From NCBI RefSeq assembly GCF_048320135.1, contig NZ_CP182947.1:4154001-4218000 (forward strand): a stretch of 64,000 nucleotides of DNA, read 5' to 3'. This stretch comes from Ideonella_A sakaiensis_A. Lineage in GTDB: Bacteria; Pseudomonadota; Gammaproteobacteria; Burkholderiales; Burkholderiaceae_C. Shown piece by piece: positions 25,391-33,513 of the stretch. The translations under genes and the position numbers were made by a program. The notes below the pieces were generated by a model. That model was not told where the DNA came from. It saw nothing but the letters and a program-made list of their open reading frames with translations, and did not search any database. The number at the start of each line of letters is the position of its first letter. The stretch's first letter is position 1.

Positions 25391-26221
25391 TTGAACTACG
25401 AATCGATCAAGCTGGCGAGGGACGGTGCCTGCGTCGCCCGACTGACGCTGGCCCGACCCGAGATCCAGAACGCGATGAGCATGAAGCTGGTGCAGGAGCT
25501 GCGTCACGCGCTGGCGGTCATCGCCGCCGACGACAAGCTGCGTGTCGTGGTGCTGACCGGCGAGGGCAAGTCCTTCTGCGCCGGCGGCGACCTGAACTGG
25601 ATGCAGTCCGTGCTCAAGCAGACCCGGTCCGAACGCATTGCGGAATCGAAAGTCCTGGCCGAGCTGTTTTACGAGTTCGACACCCTGCCGAAGGTGGTGG
25701 TCGGCCGCATCAACGGTGCGGCGACCGGCGGCGGCTTCGGCATGACCTGCATCTGCGACGTGAGCGTGGCCTCGAGCGCGGCGCGTTTTGCGCTGACCGA
25801 GGCCAGGCTCGGCCTGCTGCCGGCCAATATCGGGCCTTACGTCGCGCGTCGCATCGGCTTGGCCAGGGCCCGCCGATACGGCTTGACGGCGCAGTTCATT
25901 GACGCCGGCCAGGCCGAACGCATCGGTCTGGTTGACCGCGTTGCCGCACCGGCGGATCTCGATCGGGCGATCGAGGAGGAACTGGCACTGATCATGGCCA
26001 TTCCGGCCGGGTCGATCGCATCGACCAAGAAGCTGTTCAACGACGTCGTCGGCCGCCCGCCACGCGAATGCATGGATTACACCGCAGCCGCGCTGGCCGA
26101 CGCCTGGGAAACCGAAGACGCCGCAGAGGGCATCAGTGCCTTCCTCGCGCGGCGGCCTGCGACTTGGCAAACGGCCGCGCCTGAGCCTCAACAACCCCAA
26201 TCATCGAAAGAGTCGACATGA
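25391..26221 (+). CDS. Methylglutaconyl-CoA hydratase-like enoyl-CoA hydratase (LiuC/AtuE type)
   Basis: This 276-residue crotonase has 'LTGEGKSFCAGGDLNWMQ' near residue 58, a signature of 3-methylglutaconyl/isohexenylglutaconyl-CoA hydratases. It also has 'ATGGGFGMTCICDV' near residue 113, where the first catalytic Glu position is Gly, and 'FALTEARLGLLPANIGPYV' with the second Glu. It should hydrate the product of the adjacent carboxylase to a 3-hydroxy-3-methylglutaryl-CoA homologue. The start is TTG at 25391, supported by GAGGAG with 6-bp spacing. The C-terminal tail is Pro/Gln-rich. The stop overlaps the next start (ATGA). Confidence 0.88.
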   Translation: MNYESIKLARDGACVARLTLARPEIQNAMSMKLVQELRHALAVIAADDKLRVVVLTGEGKSFCAGGDLNWMQSVLKQTRSERIAESKVLAELFYEFDTLPKVVVGRINGAATGGGFGMTCICDVSVASSAARFALTEARLGLLPANIGPYVARRIGLARARRYGLTAQFIDAGQAERIGLVDRVAAPADLDRAIEEELALIMAIPAGSIASTKKLFNDVVGRPPRECMDYTAAALADAWETEDAAEGISAFLARRPATWQTAAPEPQQPQSSKEST

Positions 26222-27006
26222 GTGATGCAGACACGGTGAGCTATGAGGTGCGTGACGGCATCGCCACCGTCAAGATCAACCGTCCCGAGATCCGCAACGC
26301 GTTGTCGCCCGCGGCAGCCAACCGCCTGCACGACTGCTGGGACAAGGTCGATGCCGATACGAATGTGCGTGTCGCCATCCTCACCTCGGCCGACTGCGGC
26401 ACCTTCTGCGCCGGACTCGATCTGCGCGAGGCCGCGCGCGTGAAGAAAGAGGAGGGTGTCGACATACTGACCAAGATGAAGGACCCCTTCCACGGTCGCC
26501 AGCGCCGCGTCGCCAAGCCCATCATCGCGGCAATGACCGGGCACCTGATCGCTGGCGGCATGATGCTTAGCCTGAACTCCGACCTGCGGGTCGGCCTGCG
26601 GGGCACGCAGGTCGGCATCTCCGAGACCCGGATTGCCGGCCGTGGCAGCCCGTGGGCGATTCCGCTGCTGTGGATGCTGCCGCAACCGCTGCTGATGGAA
26701 ATGGTGCTGACCGGCGATCTGTATCCGATAGCGGTCTTCCACCAACTGGGTTTCATCAACTACCTCGAGGCCACACCCGACGCGGTGCGCGCGCGCGCGC
26801 AGTCGCTGGCCGAGCGTATCCGTGACAACGCGCCGCTGTCGGTGATGGCTGGCAAGGAATCGATTCTCACGGCAATGAGCGCCGGCTGCGAAGCCGGCAT
26901 GGCACTGGCCCACAACATCTACCGTGCGGCCTATGCCAGCGAAGATGCACAGGAAGGTCCGCTCGCCTTCGCCGAAAAACGCAAGCCGGTCTGGAAGGGA
27001 CGATGA
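26218..27006 (+). CDS. Enoyl-CoA hydratase/isomerase family protein
   Basis: This 262-residue crotonase is translationally coupled to the preceding hydratase. It has 'SADCGTFCAGLDLREAARV' near residue 58 and the unusual oxyanion region 'GHLIAGGMMLSLNSDLRVG' near residue 105. 'GISETRIAGRGSPWAIPLL' near residue 130 carries one acidic residue at the second catalytic position. The 'GGMM' replacement for 'GGGxE' and the 'RIAGRG' motif suggest a specialised hydratase or isomerase rather than FadB-like hydration. Its substrate is unknown. Confidence 0.85.
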   Translation: MSDADTVSYEVRDGIATVKINRPEIRNALSPAAANRLHDCWDKVDADTNVRVAILTSADCGTFCAGLDLREAARVKKEEGVDILTKMKDPFHGRQRRVAKPIIAAMTGHLIAGGMMLSLNSDLRVGLRGTQVGISETRIAGRGSPWAIPLLWMLPQPLLMEMVLTGDLYPIAVFHQLGFINYLEATPDAVRARAQSLAERIRDNAPLSVMAGKESILTAMSAGCEAGMALAHNIYRAAYASEDAQEGPLAFAEKRKPVWKGR

Positions 27007-27052
27007 AGCGAACGCCCCTGCAGGCCGACCAGACCTTTCGCGCAGACTTGCG

Positions 27053-27976
27053 ATGACGCGCAGTCCCGAGCTGCCGCAGGGTGTATGCGTCATCGAGCGC
27101 AACTGGCTGTCGTCGAACAACATCCTCTGTATCGGTTCCCGGGCCGCGACGCTGGTCGACAGTGGCTACTGTACCCAGGCGGAGCAGACAGTTGCGCTGG
27201 TTGACGCCGCACTGGCCGGCCGGCCGCTGGATCAGCTGGTCAACACCCATCTGCACAGCGACCACTGCGGCGGCAACGCAGGGTTGCAGAACCGCTATCC
27301 ACGACTGCAGACCTTCATCCCGCCGGGCATGGCACCGGCCGTGTCGAACTGGGATCCGCAGGCGCTCGGCTATGTACCCACCGGACAACTCTGTCCGCCG
27401 TTCAAGCTGGATGGCCTTGTGGTGCCCGGCACCGAGTTCGAGCTGGCCGACTTGCCGTGGCAGGTGCATGCTGCGCCGGGGCACGACCCCGATTCGGTCA
27501 TCCTGTTCGAACCCCGGTCGCGGACCCTGATCTCTGCCGACGCCCTCTGGGAGAACGGTTTCGGCGTGGTGTTTCCGGAGCTGGAAGGGGAAGCAGCGTT
27601 TGATCTGGTGGCGGCGACATTCGATCTGATCGAGCAGCTCGACCCATGCTGGATCGTCCCCGGCCATGGTCGGGTCTTCCACCATGGCCCGCTGGTCATT
27701 TCGCAGGCAAGAAGGCGCCTGGACGCCTTCGTCTCGAGTCCGCATCGTCACGGCCGTCACGCCGCCAAGGTGTTACTCAAGTTCAAGCTGCTCGACAGCA
27801 GACAGATGCCACTTGCCGAGTTGATCCGATGGGCCATGGCGACAACTCATTTTCGGCGCATTCACCGCAGCTTCGCAGCAGAGATTCCGATGGCGGACTG
27901 GGTCGACCAGCTGACGCAGGAACTGGTGCGTTCCGGTGCTGCGCGCATGGCTGGTGAGTCGATTCATGACGACTGA
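27053..27976 (+). CDS. Metallo-beta-lactamase-fold hydrolase
   Basis: This 307-residue protein has the zinc-binding motif 'NTHLHSDHCGGN' near residue 63, a third His in 'HAAPGHDPDSVILF' near residue 142, Asp in 'LISADALWENGFG' and the final His in 'WIVPGHGRVFH' near residue 202. All expected metal ligands of the glyoxalase-II-like MBL fold appear present. Such enzymes hydrolyse thioesters, lactones or similar bonds. As last gene of the carboxylase operon it may release CoA or open a lactone. An overlapping ATG at 27003 is in another frame and rejected. Confidence 0.88.
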   Translation: MTRSPELPQGVCVIERNWLSSNNILCIGSRAATLVDSGYCTQAEQTVALVDAALAGRPLDQLVNTHLHSDHCGGNAGLQNRYPRLQTFIPPGMAPAVSNWDPQALGYVPTGQLCPPFKLDGLVVPGTEFELADLPWQVHAAPGHDPDSVILFEPRSRTLISADALWENGFGVVFPELEGEAAFDLVAATFDLIEQLDPCWIVPGHGRVFHHGPLVISQARRRLDAFVSSPHRHGRHAAKVLLKFKLLDSRQMPLAELIRWAMATTHFRRIHRSFAAEIPMADWVDQLTQELVRSGAARMAGESIHDD

Positions 27977-28084
27977 GACTCGAGACCATGGCTTCGCGAG
28001 CAGACGCGGGATTGAACGGCGTGGAGTCCGCCCCGGAACAGGACAGATACCGATTTCTCCAGCGCCAAGTCACCGGTATTTGAT

Positions 28085-28780
28085 TTGCTGATCACCACCC
28101 CCCGCTCGCAACTGCTCGCCGGCATCAGAGTGCTGCTGCCTTCGACTCCCGGTGTCGTGGTGTTTTCGCTGGTGATCGGCGTTGCCGGCGCGACCGCCGG
28201 AATCTCGGTGTACGCCTGTGGGGCGATGGCGATGCTTGTATTTGCCGGTACATCGCAACTGGTGGCGATCCAGATGTTTGCCGCGCAGGCACCGGTCATG
28301 GTGATCCTGGTGACCGTGCTGGTAATCAATCTGCGTTTCCTGATGTACAGCCTGTCCATGGCGCCGCATTTCGGGGCGCTGCCGCTGCGCTGGAAGGCGC
28401 TGCTGGCGTATGTGCTTACCGATCAGGTCTACGCGTTTTCGGCGCTACGCTTCGACGGTCACCCTGACATGCTGCACAAGCACTGGTTCACACTGGGGGC
28501 CGGACTGACGCTCGGCGTTCCGTGGGTTGTCGCGACCGTGGTCGGTTATCTGTTGGGCAGTGGCATCCCGGCTGGCTGGTCGCTCGATTTCTGTCTGGCG
28601 CTGACCTTCATCGGATTGCTCGGGCCGGCGGTCGCCGACCGTGCCACGCTGGCGGCCGCGGTGACCGCGGGCATCGTCGCGGTCGGCGCGGTCGCACTGC
28701 CGATGCGACTCGGCCTGATCGCCGCGGCGCTGTGCGGAATCCTGGCCGGAGTGGGGGTGGAGCTATGGCGGAAGGCATGA
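28085..28780 (+). CDS. azlC: AzlC-family branched-chain amino acid/organic solute exporter, large subunit
   Basis: This 231-residue, highly hydrophobic protein has the AzlC signature 'FAGTSQLVAIQMF' near residue 54 and 'NLRFLMYSLSMAP' near residue 84, with 'LLAYVLTDQVYAFS' after. AzlCD pairs export branched-chain amino acids and related compounds. The start is uncertain: TTG at 28085 gives the fold's full length but no clear ribosome-binding site. It follows the MBL gene by 108 bp. Its position beside branched-acid catabolism fits export of branched metabolites. Confidence 0.87.
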   Translation: MLITTPRSQLLAGIRVLLPSTPGVVVFSLVIGVAGATAGISVYACGAMAMLVFAGTSQLVAIQMFAAQAPVMVILVTVLVINLRFLMYSLSMAPHFGALPLRWKALLAYVLTDQVYAFSALRFDGHPDMLHKHWFTLGAGLTLGVPWVVATVVGYLLGSGIPAGWSLDFCLALTFIGLLGPAVADRATLAAAVTAGIVAVGAVALPMRLGLIAAALCGILAGVGVELWRKA

Positions 28781-29121
28781 AACTGTGGTTGCTGATAGCG
28801 GGCATGGCGCTCATTACCTTCGGCCTGCGCCTGTCCTTCATCGCGCTGGCCGGGCGGTTCGAAATTCCGCGTGTGATACAGCGGGCGCTGCGTTTTGCGC
28901 CGGTCGCGGTCCTGACGGCGATTGTCGTGCCGCTGTTGCTCAATCCTGGCCCCGGATTCACGATCTCGCCGGATTTGCTGCGCCTGTTCTGCGCCGTTGT
29001 CGCATTCCTGATCGCGCGCCAGACGCGCAACATCCTGGCCACCGTGGCCGGGGGGATGCTGTTGTTGTGGAGCTTGCAAGCGCTGTTGCCACTGTTGCGC
29101 CAGCTTCTCGGCCAGGCCTGA
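28765..29121 (+). CDS. azlD: AzlD-family exporter small subunit
   Basis: This 118-residue protein has about four membrane segments and the family features 'GMALITFGLRLSFIALAG' near residue 11 and 'ALRFAPVAVLTAIVVP' near residue 42. It partners AzlC. It overlaps the azlC end by 16 bp when starting at ATG 28765; the internal ATG at 28777, overlapping the azlC stop codon, would give 114 residues and is an equally good start. Confidence 0.87.
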   Translation: MAEGMKLWLLIAGMALITFGLRLSFIALAGRFEIPRVIQRALRFAPVAVLTAIVVPLLLNPGPGFTISPDLLRLFCAVVAFLIARQTRNILATVAGGMLLLWSLQALLPLLRQLLGQA

Positions 29122-29291
29122 TCGGTGGTCACTGACTCCGCAACCCACACAGGAGCTGGGACGACTCGGCTCGAGGCCTTTTGCAATGACCGACACGGAC
29201 ATCGGCGAGAAGGTCGATCTGCTCGGCCCTGCATCAGCCCGGTTTGCAGGTCAGATCAAATTGCCGGGCCGATAAACAAGGCCGGCAAGCC

Positions 29292-30503
29292 ATGAGAAAT
29301 GCTCTCTTTCCACTCGGCACCCTGACGCTGGTTCAGACACTGATTTCTCTGGCGGTGGGAACGGTGCCCCTGTACGCCGTTGTCGCCGCACCCGATATGG
29401 GTATCGATCTCGGAATGCTTGGATTCTTTACCGCGATCACCTATTTGACCAGCACCGTTGCCTCGCCTTACGGAGGGGGTGTCGCCGAACGAATCGGCGG
29501 CGTCAGGGGTAGCCAACTGTGCCTTTTCCTCACCGGTGCAGGCATCGCAATGACGGCATCTGCCTGGCCGCCATTGTTTGTGCTTGCAGCGATTTTTCTC
29601 GGTGCGGGCCTCGGCCAGGCGACGCCGACCAGTTCGCAGATTCTGGTCCGCAAAACCCCGCCTCACCTGTTGCCACTGGTCTTTTCAATCAGGATGACAG
29701 GGGTGCCGGGTGGCAATCTGCTGGCCGGACTGTCTGTACCGGGTCTGGTCATTCTGCTCGGCTGGCGGAGTACGGCAATCGTTGTCGGAGCGCTGTGTCT
29801 TGGATTGATGGCTTTGATCCATCCGCTGAAGGCAAACTTCGACTCGGAATCGGTGTCGGATTCAAGTGGCCGAAAAATCGATCCCCCAAGTTTCTGGGGG
29901 CCGATCAACATGGTTCTCAAGTCCGCGCCGCTGCGCATCCTGTCACTGGTTTCGTTTCTATACTGTGGTGCCCAACTGGTGCTCACGACCTACATTGCCA
30001 TCTATTTTGTCAAGGTGGGTCAGATGTCGTTGGTTGACGCCGGCCTGGCCGTCTCAGTGGCCTATGGGTTCGGCGTCGGCGTCAGGATTTTCGTTACTGC
30101 CGTGGTGGTCCGCTGGATCAGACCGGACATCATCTTCGGGCTGCTGGGTTGCGGCATTGCCGTGTGCTGTGCCGTTCTCAGTCAGATGAATGAGCACTGG
30201 CCTTATGGGTTTACGCTGATCTTCAGCGGTTTCATGGGCGCTTTTGCAATGAGCTGGAATGGCTTGTTCCTGGCCGAAGTTGCCCGCCACGCACCGAACG
30301 GAAAAGAAGCTGTCGCGACAGGTGCGGCTCTGTCGTTCGCGTATTTCGGCGCCATGGTGATGCCCGTCCTGTTCGGACTGAATCTGTCAGCCGGCGGCAG
30401 TTATCAATCGGGATTCCTGGCGATGGCAATGCTCACGCTTGTTGGCGGCATCATTGTTCTGGGTTTTGGTGCAGGGAAAAAAAGCGCTTCTCAATGCACT
30501 TGA
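29292..30503 (+). CDS. Major facilitator superfamily transporter
   Basis: This 403-residue protein has twelve hydrophobic segments. 'SPYGGGVAERIGGVRGSQ' after TM2 resembles the MFS loop motif, and 'RMTGVPGGNLLAGLSVPGL' lies near residue 135. 'SWNGLFLAEVARHAPNGKEA' near residue 320 is shared almost word for word with the MFS protein at 47008 ('GWNGVYLAEVARRAPPGG'), so the two are paralogues. The gene is visibly less G+C-rich than its catabolic neighbours. Substrate unknown; uptake of the organic acid is plausible. It ends 74 bp from the converging alcohol dehydrogenase. Confidence 0.87.
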   Translation: MRNALFPLGTLTLVQTLISLAVGTVPLYAVVAAPDMGIDLGMLGFFTAITYLTSTVASPYGGGVAERIGGVRGSQLCLFLTGAGIAMTASAWPPLFVLAAIFLGAGLGQATPTSSQILVRKTPPHLLPLVFSIRMTGVPGGNLLAGLSVPGLVILLGWRSTAIVVGALCLGLMALIHPLKANFDSESVSDSSGRKIDPPSFWGPINMVLKSAPLRILSLVSFLYCGAQLVLTTYIAIYFVKVGQMSLVDAGLAVSVAYGFGVGVRIFVTAVVVRWIRPDIIFGLLGCGIAVCCAVLSQMNEHWPYGFTLIFSGFMGAFAMSWNGLFLAEVARHAPNGKEAVATGAALSFAYFGAMVMPVLFGLNLSAGGSYQSGFLAMAMLTLVGGIIVLGFGAGKKSASQCT

Positions 30504-30577
30504 GTGGCCACGTTTCAGCAGGGCATCAACCGGACCTTCCCGGCGGTTCAGGCCCACAGCGTTGCGTGCGCACCGGG

Positions 30578-31747
30578 TCACCATCCCTCCTCCAGAACCT
30601 GCTGCAACTCCGCCGCTTCGCGTACCGGTCGTGGGTTGTTGCGCACGAACCAGTCCTGCATCGCCACGTCGGCTAGTTCGGCCAAGGCATCGTGCGGCAC
30701 GCCAACGTCGCGCAACCGCCGCGGAATCCCGAGATCGCCGCAAATCGCTTCGAGCGCCTTGCTGACGGTCTCCAGATCTGCCTCTGCCGCCACCCCTGAC
30801 GGGGGCAGGGACAGCGCCAGCTTGGCGAGGCCGGTGCCCGCCGCAGCCGCGTTGAAGCGCAGCACATGAGGCAGGACGATCGCGTTGGAAATGCCGTTGT
30901 CGATATGGAACCGGGCGCTTATCGCATGGCCGAGGGGAATCGCAATGCCGGCTCCGGTGTAGTCCGTGCCCTGGCCGCAGAGAATGGCTGCAAGCATCAG
31001 GTCGCTGCGGCCGGCGAGGTCAGCGCTGCCGGCGGCGTCGGGAAGGCGCCGCGCCATCAAGCGCACCGAATGCATCAGCAGGGCATCCGATATTGGATCG
31101 CCGGACCGCGACATGAGTCCTTCGCAGGCCAGTGTGAGTGTATTCAGGCCTGCGCTGGCGACGAGCTGACACGGCGCGGAGTTGATCGCGGCTGGATGGA
31201 TGAAGATCGAATGAGCCCGGGTCTTCGGGTCGAACAGCGCGAGCCGCCTGTTGTCCACTGGATCTAGCACTGCGCTACCGGCCTTGACCGTGGCGGTGGT
31301 CGGCGTCGTCGGAATGAGCAACTGCGGCAACTTCGGGCGCAGCAGTTTCGGACTTGTCAACCGACCCGACGCGTCTGTCGACGTGCACAGCGTTTTGGCA
31401 TTCCCGTCCTCAGCGACGAGGATGCTTGCGGCGCGCGCAGTGACGATCGATGAACCGCCGCCTAGCGCGATCACCGCATCGGCTTTAAGCTGCTTCAATG
31501 TCTGAGCCGCCGCCTCCACCGCCGGAACGGGACTGTGGGCGAGAACGCCGGCATGAACGCCTGCCAGGCGATCTCCCGCCGCCGTCCGGACCAGCTCGAG
31601 CAGTACGCCCTCACGTTGCAGCGAAGCGCCGCAGACAATCACCGCGCGTCTGCTGTTCAGGCGCTGCAGCTCGGCGCAGAGCATCTCCAGGCTGTCGGGC
31701 CCATGGAAAAGGCGCAGCGGCCCGACGATGTGGCGAAAGGAGTGCAT
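30578..31747 (-). CDS. Iron-type alcohol dehydrogenase/maleylacetate reductase family protein with altered metal ligands
   Basis: This 389-residue protein has the group III dehydrogenase layout: 'GPLRLFHGPDSLEML' at the start, nucleotide-binding 'VIALGGGSSIVTARAA' near residue 93 and 'LIPTTPTTATVKAGSAVL' near residue 140. The metal site is unusual. The position normally reading D-x-x-x-H is 'GLNTLTLACEG' (Asn and Leu), and the final His-Gly is 'IDNGISNAIVLPHV' (Asn). Only the His in 'PLGHAIS' remains. It may be metal-independent, as in part of the maleylacetate reductase branch, or inactive. Met at 31747 is preferred to the codon at 31810. Confidence 0.82.
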   Translation of the reverse strand: MHSFRHIVGPLRLFHGPDSLEMLCAELQRLNSRRAVIVCGASLQREGVLLELVRTAAGDRLAGVHAGVLAHSPVPAVEAAAQTLKQLKADAVIALGGGSSIVTARAASILVAEDGNAKTLCTSTDASGRLTSPKLLRPKLPQLLIPTTPTTATVKAGSAVLDPVDNRRLALFDPKTRAHSIFIHPAAINSAPCQLVASAGLNTLTLACEGLMSRSGDPISDALLMHSVRLMARRLPDAAGSADLAGRSDLMLAAILCGQGTDYTGAGIAIPLGHAISARFHIDNGISNAIVLPHVLRFNAAAAGTGLAKLALSLPPSGVAAEADLETVSKALEAICGDLGIPRRLRDVGVPHDALAELADVAMQDWFVRNNPRPVREAAELQQVLEEGW

Positions 31748-31797
31748 GCGGTGGTCAGATTGCGACGATGAGGTGTGAAGGCGCTTGGCCCTGAGGT

Positions 31798-32299
31798 TCA
31801 GGCGTGGCATGCGATCGCATCGATGGCCTCTTCCAGCAGCTCGAGCGCTCCCATCGCGAAGGCAAGCAGATTGTCTGGCAGGTTGTCTTGGCCGGCGCGG
31901 GGGGTTCGCTGCCGCAACGCCGGGCCGTCAACAGCAAGGCAGGTATGGCCCGCCGGATCGCCATGACTGTTGCCGGTTGGTCCTGTGGCGCCGGTTTCGG
32001 CCAAGCCCCAGCTGGCACGAAACGCTTTCGCTGATGGCGGGCCAGCAGTTGTGCATCGCCCAGGCCCGAAGAGCGCGCGCCACCGGTTTGCTCGGACGTC
32101 AGCGTGGTCAGAAGCCGGCGCGAGCGGCGGGTATACAGGAGTGTGCCGCCAAGGTAGCAGGCCGAGGCACCCGCGCGCGTCAGCAGTGCGGCCGAGATCG
32201 ATCCGCCAGCCGAGGACTCGGTCACCGCGATCGTCTCGTTGCGCGCGACAGTTTGTCGCCGACTCGACCGCCCAGCGCGAACAGCTTGGTGATGTCCAT
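31798..32299 (-). pseudogene. CinA C-terminal-like (nicotinamide-nucleotide amidohydrolase family) pseudogene with two frameshifts
   Basis: Three reading frames on the minus strand join into one CinA-C-like protein of about 165 residues. ATG 32299 starts 'MDITKLFALGGRVGDKLSR', which soon hits a stop. A second frame carries 'ETIAVTESSAGGSISAALL' and 'YLGGTLLYTRRSRRLL'. A third frame carries 'WGLAETGATGPTGNSHGDP', 'AGHTCLAVDGP' and ends 'LLAFAMGALELLEEAIDAI', with the stop at 31798. The order and spacing match intact CinA-family proteins ('AESCTGG ... GATGPTGN'). The shifts lie near 32235-32250 and between about 32010 and 32110. No single frame encodes the domain, so the gene is broken unless sequencing errors are responsible. 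Confidence 0.8.
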
Positions 32300-32374
32300 C
32301 ACTGTTGGCCCGCCTTGTTTGATTCGATTTTCGTCGCACTCGGCATCGGACATTGCACCAGCTCTGCACTGGCG

Positions 32375-33142
32375 TCAGCCGTCGCGCCATGTCGGCCGCC
32401 GCCTGGTCGCGAACGCGGCCAGTCCTTCGCGACAGTCGTCGGTGCCGAACACGGTGGAAAGCAGGTCGACTGCACCCGCCGCGCCCTGGCGGTAGCCGTT
32501 GTCGGTTGCGCGCGTGAAGGCGGCCTTGCCGAGCGTCATCAGTGCCGGCGACTTGCCGACGAGAACCTGGGCCAGTCGATGGGCTTCGCCCAGCACCTCG
32601 TTTGCGGGGGCGGTGCGACTGACGAGCCCCAGTGCCATCGCCTCGCGCGCATCGAAGACGCGGCCGGTGAACAGCAGATCAAAGGCGCGGTAGCGGCCGA
32701 CGATGCGTGGCAGGTGGGTATAGTGGATCGCGGGCAGCAGTCCGACCTCCAGCTCCGGGTAGCCAAAGCTGGCATCGTCGGCGGCGACCAGCATGTCGCA
32801 GGTGATCGCGACCGACATGCCGCCGCCGCGAACCACGCCGCTGATTGCCGCAATGGTCGGCTTCGGCAGGCTCGATTGCAAATCGAACAGTTCGCAATAC
32901 AGCCTGCGAATGCTGGCGTGCGCCTCGACGGGAGAACTGTCCTTGAACCGTGGCAGGTCCAGACCGGCGCAGAAGCGGCCCGGCACGGCGCTGCCGAGAA
33001 CGATCGCTCGTATACGCGGATCGTCGCCGGCCTCCTTCAGGGCCGCCATCAGCGCGTCCATCAAGGCATCGGTGATCGCGTTGACCGGCGGGTTGTCGAG
33101 CAGGATCTCGGCCACGCCATTGATCACATTGAGTTTGATCAC
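32375..33142 (-). CDS. Enoyl-CoA hydratase/isomerase
   Basis: This 255-residue crotonase begins 'VIKLNVINGVAEILLDNPPVNAI'. It has 'SAVPGRFCAGLDLPRF' near residue 50, 'GVVRGGGMSVAITCDM' near residue 100 with no Glu at the first catalytic position, and 'FGYPELEVGLLPAIHYTHL' with Glu at the second. I chose GTG 33142 because AAGGA lies 8 bp upstream; the longer GTG start at 33172 has no ribosome-binding site. It stands alone, with the CinA-like pseudogene downstream and a 371-bp gap upstream. Confidence 0.85.
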   Translation of the reverse strand: MIKLNVINGVAEILLDNPPVNAITDALMDALMAALKEAGDDPRIRAIVLGSAVPGRFCAGLDLPRFKDSSPVEAHASIRRLYCELFDLQSSLPKPTIAAISGVVRGGGMSVAITCDMLVAADDASFGYPELEVGLLPAIHYTHLPRIVGRYRAFDLLFTGRVFDAREAMALGLVSRTAPANEVLGEAHRLAQVLVGKSPALMTLGKAAFTRATDNGYRQGAAGAVDLLSTVFGTDDCREGLAAFATRRRPTWRDG

Positions 33143-33513
33143 TTGTCTGGTCCTTTGTGTAGGGAGTTTCACCCGGGTACTGTTGGCGGCCGCGACGCCT
33201 CAGGTCGAACGTCGCGGGCGATCCGGGGAACCGGCCCGGCCGACACACCGATAGGCCTGCGGCCGCCATCAGATGCCGAGATAGGCGCGCCGCTACCTAA
33301 TCGCTGCGCGTCAGCGCACGTTCCTTGGCCGTCATGACCACCTTGCCACCTTGATGATGAAGACATCGTCGGGGATGCCAAGCGCCGCCTCGGCTATTGC
33401 TCGAGGTCAGCCGCCGCCAGCGCGGACGACGCTTGCCCGCCGGACCGGATCCGGATGGGCGCGATCTGCAAGCTTGCTGAGGAGGCGCTCGAGCAGGTGC
33501 AGGCACTGCGGCA
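33143..33513. other. 371-bp intergenic stretch without a supported gene
   Basis: It contains only short frames on both strands (for example a 35-codon minus-strand frame beginning 'MPQCLHLLERLLSKLADRA' near 33513). None has recognisable family similarity. No strong promoter or operator-like motif is visible. Confidence 0.5.

Noticed and set aside
27003..27053. ATG at 27003 as start of the MBL-fold hydrolase
   Set aside because: It is in another frame; the MBL motifs are in the frame starting at 27053.
33297..33513. Short minus-strand frames as remnants of a broken gene
   Set aside because: Fragments such as 'LLERLLSKLADRA' have no recognisable match and no continuous alignment across frames.
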